Shown in pieces: positions 5,477 to 9,027 of a stretch of DNA of 9,027 bases. The stretch comes from Planctomycetales bacterium (lineage in GTDB: Bacteria > Planctomycetota > SBBH01). Position 1 is the first letter of the stretch; each line of letters begins with the position of its first letter. Both the position numbers and the translations under genes were made by a program. Location of the stretch: the NCBI GenBank assembly GCA_005239795.1, contig SBBH01000232.1:1-9027 (forward strand), written 5' to 3'. The notes under the pieces were generated by a model, which had not been told where the DNA came from, searched no databases, and saw only the letters and a list, made by a program, of their open reading frames with translations.

Positions 5477-7006
5477 ATGTGGTTTCTTCTGGCTGCGGCC
5501 CTGGTCGCGCGGGTGTGGCTTTCGGCCGCTCAGGACCTGACACGCACGGAGGCGTATTCGGTGGGACGCGCGACTGCGGAGTGCGCCTCGGCGGTCGACG
5601 TGATCTCCGTCGCCCGGGAGAAGGACATCCACCCACCGCTCTATTACCTATGGCTTTGGGGATTGACCCAGGTCGTCGGGCCCAATCTGTTTTTTCTGAA
5701 GGCCGTACAGGCCGGCATGGCGGTCTTGACAATCCTTGTGCTCTGGGCTTGGGTCCGGGAGGCCGCGGGGGCCGGCCCCGCCTTTTGGGCGGCACTCCTC
5801 GCGGCCGCAAGCGGCTACCACCTCGAGCGGAGTATCGAAATGCGGATGTACAGCCTGAACGCACTCTGGACGGCGCTTGCGCAATGGATGGCGTGGCGGT
5901 ATTGGCATACGGATGGAGCCCCCTTCCGACGGCTGCTTTCTTTCTATGTCATGGCCGCTGTGGCTGCGCTCCACACGCATTACTATGCGCTTTTCGCTTG
6001 GGCGGCAGTCCTGGCGGCAACGTTTCCCGAATCGCTCCGGAACTCCGCGCGGCGGCAGGGGTGGTGGATCGCGCAAGGGGCGATCCTTGCGGCCTGGCTT
6101 CCGTGGGCTGTGTGGGGATTGGGGCACCAGCTCGCCGAGGGGCGCACGGCGACCCTCGCCGGCGGAGAGGCGGCGTGGATCACGGCGCTTCAGGAGACGC
6201 CGCTCCGTTATTTCGTGGCGAACGTCCGGGAACAATCCCTTGTCGCAGCGGTCGCGGCAGCTCTTTTTGTAGCCGCTGGGTATCTCCTGGCTTTTTCAGA
6301 GATCTTCAAAAAACAAGAGAAAATGGGAACCCGCTTCTCTGCCGGGGGGACCCCGTGGATTTCTTTCCTTCTCGTTCTCGTTATTGTGCCGCTGGGGCTT
6401 TCAACAGCTTATTCCTTTTTGTATCGGCCGATCTACGCTATCCATTACGCTGTAGTGGCCTTCCCGTCTACCTGCGCCCTCGTGGGAACGGGGATCTCCC
6501 GTCTTTGGCGCCCTGCCGCCATTGCTGGTGCGGTCCTCTATCTTGTAGCGGGGGTGATCGCCCTCCGACCGATCGCCGCCCGGGGCAATTCCGCCTTCTG
6601 GGCTGCGGCAGAAATTTTTCTTCGGGAGGGGAGTCCTAGAGACGCTGTTGTGGTGAACGCAGTTCTCCATTCGGGGGAAGGATTTCTTTTTCACCTACGC
6701 CGGGCGGGCTTGGGCCGCGGCGATCTGAATTTTTTTTCAGTCCACGAGGATCCCACGTACAACGAAGTGCCATGGCTGACGCGCTGGCGCGCTTGGGATG
6801 ATCCGCCATCGGCGGCGGCAGAAGCTTCGGGCAAAATCATGGCATTGCTGGCGCGCCACCGCCGCGTCTGGTTCATGAATTTTAGCCACACCCAGGGGGC
6901 GTTCCCGGCCCTGGAGGAACGGCTCGAGGCTGATTTCCACCCGTGCCGCTTCGATGCAGGGACGGCCCGCCTTTTCTTGATCGAGGAGAGGCATGGCCGA
7001 GATTGA
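5477..7006 (+). CDS. GT39/ArnT-like polytopic glycosyltransferase (GT-C fold)
   Basis: The 509-residue product is a multi-spanning membrane glycosyltransferase of the GT39/RgtA-D-like kind, which transfers a sugar from a polyprenyl-phosphate donor on the outer face of the inner membrane. After a first hydrophobic segment (2-18) comes the acidic loop DLTRTEAYS (20-28, candidate catalytic acid E25). Then come IHPPLYYLWLW (51-61), the E121-M-R-M-Y125 motif typical of ArnT-like proteins, and LHTHYYALFAW (165-175). Several further hydrophobic spans follow, then a soluble C-terminal part from about 380. AGGAGG lies only one base before the ATG, too close for a normal ribosome site. A TTG at 5456 overlapping the upstream stop, with translational coupling, is an alternative start adding seven residues. 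It overlaps the next gene by 14 bp. I am sure of the class; the acceptor (lipid A, protein or glycan) is unknown. Confidence 0.83.
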   Translation: MWFLLAAALVARVWLSAAQDLTRTEAYSVGRATAECASAVDVISVAREKDIHPPLYYLWLWGLTQVVGPNLFFLKAVQAGMAVLTILVLWAWVREAAGAGPAFWAALLAAASGYHLERSIEMRMYSLNALWTALAQWMAWRYWHTDGAPFRRLLSFYVMAAVAALHTHYYALFAWAAVLAATFPESLRNSARRQGWWIAQGAILAAWLPWAVWGLGHQLAEGRTATLAGGEAAWITALQETPLRYFVANVREQSLVAAVAAALFVAAGYLLAFSEIFKKQEKMGTRFSAGGTPWISFLLVLVIVPLGLSTAYSFLYRPIYAIHYAVVAFPSTCALVGTGISRLWRPAAIAGAVLYLVAGVIALRPIAARGNSAFWAAAEIFLREGSPRDAVVVNAVLHSGEGFLFHLRRAGLGRGDLNFFSVHEDPTYNEVPWLTRWRAWDDPPSAAAEASGKIMALLARHRRVWFMNFSHTQGAFPALEERLEADFHPCRFDAGTARLFLIEERHGRD

Positions 7007-9027
7007 CCGCCGGGAGGTCCTCAAGACAACGCGCGCGTGGTTTGCACGGATTGCCAAAGCCTCGGCCTCCGACCGGTTCCGGCTCGACTACGGCCTGTTT
7101 CTGGATGATCCCGAGAGGTCGTTCGCCCTGGCCGACGAGGCGCTTTATATCGCCGACATCCTGCGCCAGAACGCCCGAGACGGCGCGGTCCGCCGCGTCC
7201 TGGATCTCGGGTGCGGCTTCGGCGTGCACTCCGTTCTCCTTGGCGCCTCGGGAATTCCCGTGGTGGTGGGGATCGACCCAGCGACGTCAAAGTTCGGGGA
7301 GGCGCGCCGCTACGCGGAGCTCTGCCCGGAGGCGGGCGCCGTTTCCTTTGTCCGGGCTGGCGCGCAGGCGCTTCCTTTCGCGCCGGCCTCTTTCGACGCG
7401 GTGCTCGCGCGCGAGTCCCTCTCGCATGTTCCCGAGGTCATCCCGGCGCTGCAGGAGATCCGCCGCGTCCTCAGGGCGGGCGGCGTGCTCCACGTCCGGG
7501 ATTACAACAACGCCTGGGGGATCCCGGGCCGCGCGGCACGCCGGCGGGCCTGGCGCGTTAGTGAGGAAGGACCCGCCGCTCCGCCGGCCGAGCCTTTCGC
7601 CGCCGTGCGCCGACGCCTTTTAGGGGCACGCTTTCCCGGCGCTGGTTCAAAGGCTGTCGCCCAGGCCGCCCGCGCGGCGCGAGGGCATTACGGGGACGTT
7701 CTCATGCGCGAGTCCCTGAATTTTTTGGGGACGGGGCGCGTCTATGAGGAGCCCGAATTTCCCTTCCGGGACCCTGTAAGCGGCGCTGCCGAGGAGAGGA
7801 CCTTTTCGCCCCCCCAGATCCGGAGACTCTTGCTCGAGACGGGATTCGCCCCCCGTGTGATCCCGCCGCGGCATTTCCATGCGCGAACGGACCCTCTGGG
7901 GCGGTTCGCCGCCGAGACGCGGGCGTTTTTGATCCAAGCGGGATTCCCGGTTAGCCTTTTGGCGACCCCTCTCATCGAATGCGTCGGGGTCAAAGGAGAA
8001 ATCCAAAATCCAAAATCCAAAACCCCAAACCCCAAGCCACTACCGTCCGTCACCGTGGTCATCCCGTCGCGGGACGGCACACGAGGGGGGAATGTCGAAA
8101 GGCTCAGGGAAGAAATCGCGGCTCAGACGATCCCTGCTGATGTCGAGGTCATCGTCGGCGTCTTTCCCTGCGGGCGGGCTCACAATGAAGGGGCGCGCCG
8201 CGCCCAGGGGGAGATTCTCGTTTTTCTGGACGACGACGTTCGCCTCGGGCACACGCGGGTTCTTGCGGGGCTCGTGGGGACGCTTTTGGCGCACCCCGAC
8301 GTCGGCATCGTCGGGGCGTCTCAACTGGCGCCGCTTGAGGCGAACCCCTTTCAACGGCTCTGCGCCAGGGATCTCCACCGGGCGTCGTTTCCGGTGGTCG
8401 GCGTTTTGGTGGACACGGACATGGCGACGCACGCGGCGATGGCTATCCGCCGGGACCTCTATGACAAGGTCGGCGGCGAGCCCGGCGATCTCCTGCGCGC
8501 CGACGACCAGGTGTTGCGCGCACGCGTCAGGCAGGCGGGGTATCGCGTTGTCGTGGCCCCGGACACTTGGGTTTTTCATCCGCCACCGGAATCCTGGCGG
8601 GCGTTCGCGCGGGCTCGGATGCGGGACGGGGCCGCTGCGGCGTACGATCGGCGGACCCAGCCCGACCTCCTTTTCGACGCGCCGGAAGGCGCCGGGGTCC
8701 GAGCAACGCGCCGGCGCTCTTTTGCGTTGCGCGCGGCGCGGGCCGGCGGTGCGCTCTTTCGGGATCTCTGGGGCGGACGATGGCTTCGCGTCGCCTCGCG
8801 TCTTTTTCACGCGGCCGGGTATGTCGGAGGGAGTTTCGGCTGGATTTGCCCCGAGGCCCAAGGGTGGGGAGAACGGCTTCGGGAACGCCTCCTGGCGGTC
8901 GGCTACACGCGTACTCGCTTCCAGGCGGTTGACCGGGAGCTTCTCTCTCAACGTTTTGATGTGCGCGCTATGGATTTTCTCGACGCCCGGCGCGGTCGCC
9001 TGCGGTGGTGGCTTCGGGCGGCTCGAG
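6993..9027 (+). CDS. SAM methyltransferase - GT2 glycosyltransferase fusion (3' end outside window)
   Basis: One uninterrupted frame of at least 678 codons runs off the window. Residues about 1-335 are a class I methyltransferase: RVLDLGCGFGVHSVL (68-82, SAM motif I), VVGIDP (92-96), AQALPF (124-129), SFDAVLARESLSHV (133-146) and RRVLRAGGVLHVRDYNN. Residues 336-351 form a linker encoded by a heptamer repeat. Residues 352-617 are a GT2 domain: SVTVVIPSRDG (352-362), NEGARRAQGEILVFLDDDV (398-416; DDD 413-415 as the metal site), AIRRDLYDKVGG, ADDQ (503-506, candidate catalytic region) and WVFHPPP. A third piece (from about 618) is unassigned. The start has a good AGGAG ribosome site at 6984-6988 and lies inside the end of the GT-C gene, so the two are probably co-translated. 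A role in making a methylated surface glycan is inferred. The frame was read codon by codon and no stop was found. Confidence 0.85.
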   Translation, partial: MAEIDRREVLKTTRAWFARIAKASASDRFRLDYGLFLDDPERSFALADEALYIADILRQNARDGAVRRVLDLGCGFGVHSVLLGASGIPVVVGIDPATSKFGEARRYAELCPEAGAVSFVRAGAQALPFAPASFDAVLARESLSHVPEVIPALQEIRRVLRAGGVLHVRDYNNAWGIPGRAARRRAWRVSEEGPAAPPAEPFAAVRRRLLGARFPGAGSKAVAQAARAARGHYGDVLMRESLNFLGTGRVYEEPEFPFRDPVSGAAEERTFSPPQIRRLLLETGFAPRVIPPRHFHARTDPLGRFAAETRAFLIQAGFPVSLLATPLIECVGVKGEIQNPKSKTPNPKPLPSVTVVIPSRDGTRGGNVERLREEIAAQTIPADVEVIVGVFPCGRAHNEGARRAQGEILVFLDDDVRLGHTRVLAGLVGTLLAHPDVGIVGASQLAPLEANPFQRLCARDLHRASFPVVGVLVDTDMATHAAMAIRRDLYDKVGGEPGDLLRADDQVLRARVRQAGYRVVVAPDTWVFHPPPESWRAFARARMRDGAAAAYDRRTQPDLLFDAPEGAGVRATRRRSFALRAARAGGALFRDLWGGRWLRVASRLFHAAGYVGGSFGWICPEAQGWGERLRERLLAVGYTRTRFQAVDRELLSQRFDVRAMDFLDARRGRLRWWLRAAR
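7999..8033 (+). repeat. Five tandem 7-bp repeats inside the fusion gene
   Basis: AAATCCA occurs three times in a row (7999-8005, 8006-8012, 8013-8019) and is followed directly by AAACCCC twice (8020-8026, 8027-8033). The A-rich composition contrasts with the GC-rich codons around it. In frame it encodes IQNPKSKTPNPK, a Pro/Lys/Asn-rich linker exactly between the methyltransferase and GT2 domains. Because seven is not a multiple of three, gain or loss of a unit would shift the GT2 domain out of frame. Confidence 0.9.

Noticed and set aside
8040..8951. A 303-codon minus-strand open frame opposite the GT2 domain
   Set aside because: It is rich in Arg, Pro and Gly with no recognisable motif. The plus strand here has a clear GT2 domain. 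Long antisense frames are common in GC-rich DNA.

Overview
The window is a GC-rich stretch of bacterial DNA. A complete tmRNA gene (ssrA) proves it is bacterial. Short degenerate repeats (GAAACCC/GATTCG type near 240-360, AAATCCA heptamers near 8000) and a possible transposase remnant give it the look of an uncultured environmental lineage. I cannot assign a phylum from the sequence alone.

Layout. Bases 1-386 hold no convincing gene: a possible IS200/Y1-transposase remnant (about 99-176) and a long imperfect inverted repeat (242-359). Bases 387-739 (minus strand) encode a one-piece tmRNA with an encoded CCA, a G3-U alanine identity pair and a 14-residue tag, GKKTTAKPQLALAA. Divergent from it is a ComB-family (2-phosphosulfolactate phosphatase-like) gene at 839-1555. 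A GTG-started class I SAM methyltransferase with a hydrophobic C-terminal half follows at 1729-2460. Its 3' end overlaps, tail to tail, a minus-strand gene (4605-2423) for a membrane protein fused to a spermidine-synthase-like domain. That gene is broken by one frameshift at a run of six C/G bases (4316-4321).

From 4755 a tight plus-strand run follows: a DPM/DPG-synthase-like GT2 glycosyltransferase (4755-5459), a GT39/ArnT-like polytopic GT-C glycosyltransferase (5477-7006), and a long open frame (6993 to beyond 9027). The last encodes a SAM methyltransferase joined in frame to a GT2 glycosyltransferase. The join is made by five tandem 7-bp repeats, (AAATCCA)3(AAACCCC)2.

Working together (inference): the first GT2 enzyme could make a polyprenyl-phosphate sugar, which the GT-C enzyme would transfer on the periplasmic face. 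The methyltransferase-GT2 fusion would add or cap sugars. The right half is therefore best read as a surface glycan or glycoconjugate locus. The left part (tmRNA, ComB-like gene, lone methyltransferase) shows no clear functional link to it.

The most unusual points are the heptamer-repeat-encoded linker in the fusion, the frameshift at a formally slippery G_GGG_GGA heptamer, the tmRNA tag, and a symmetric -10 element between ssrA and the ComB-like gene.
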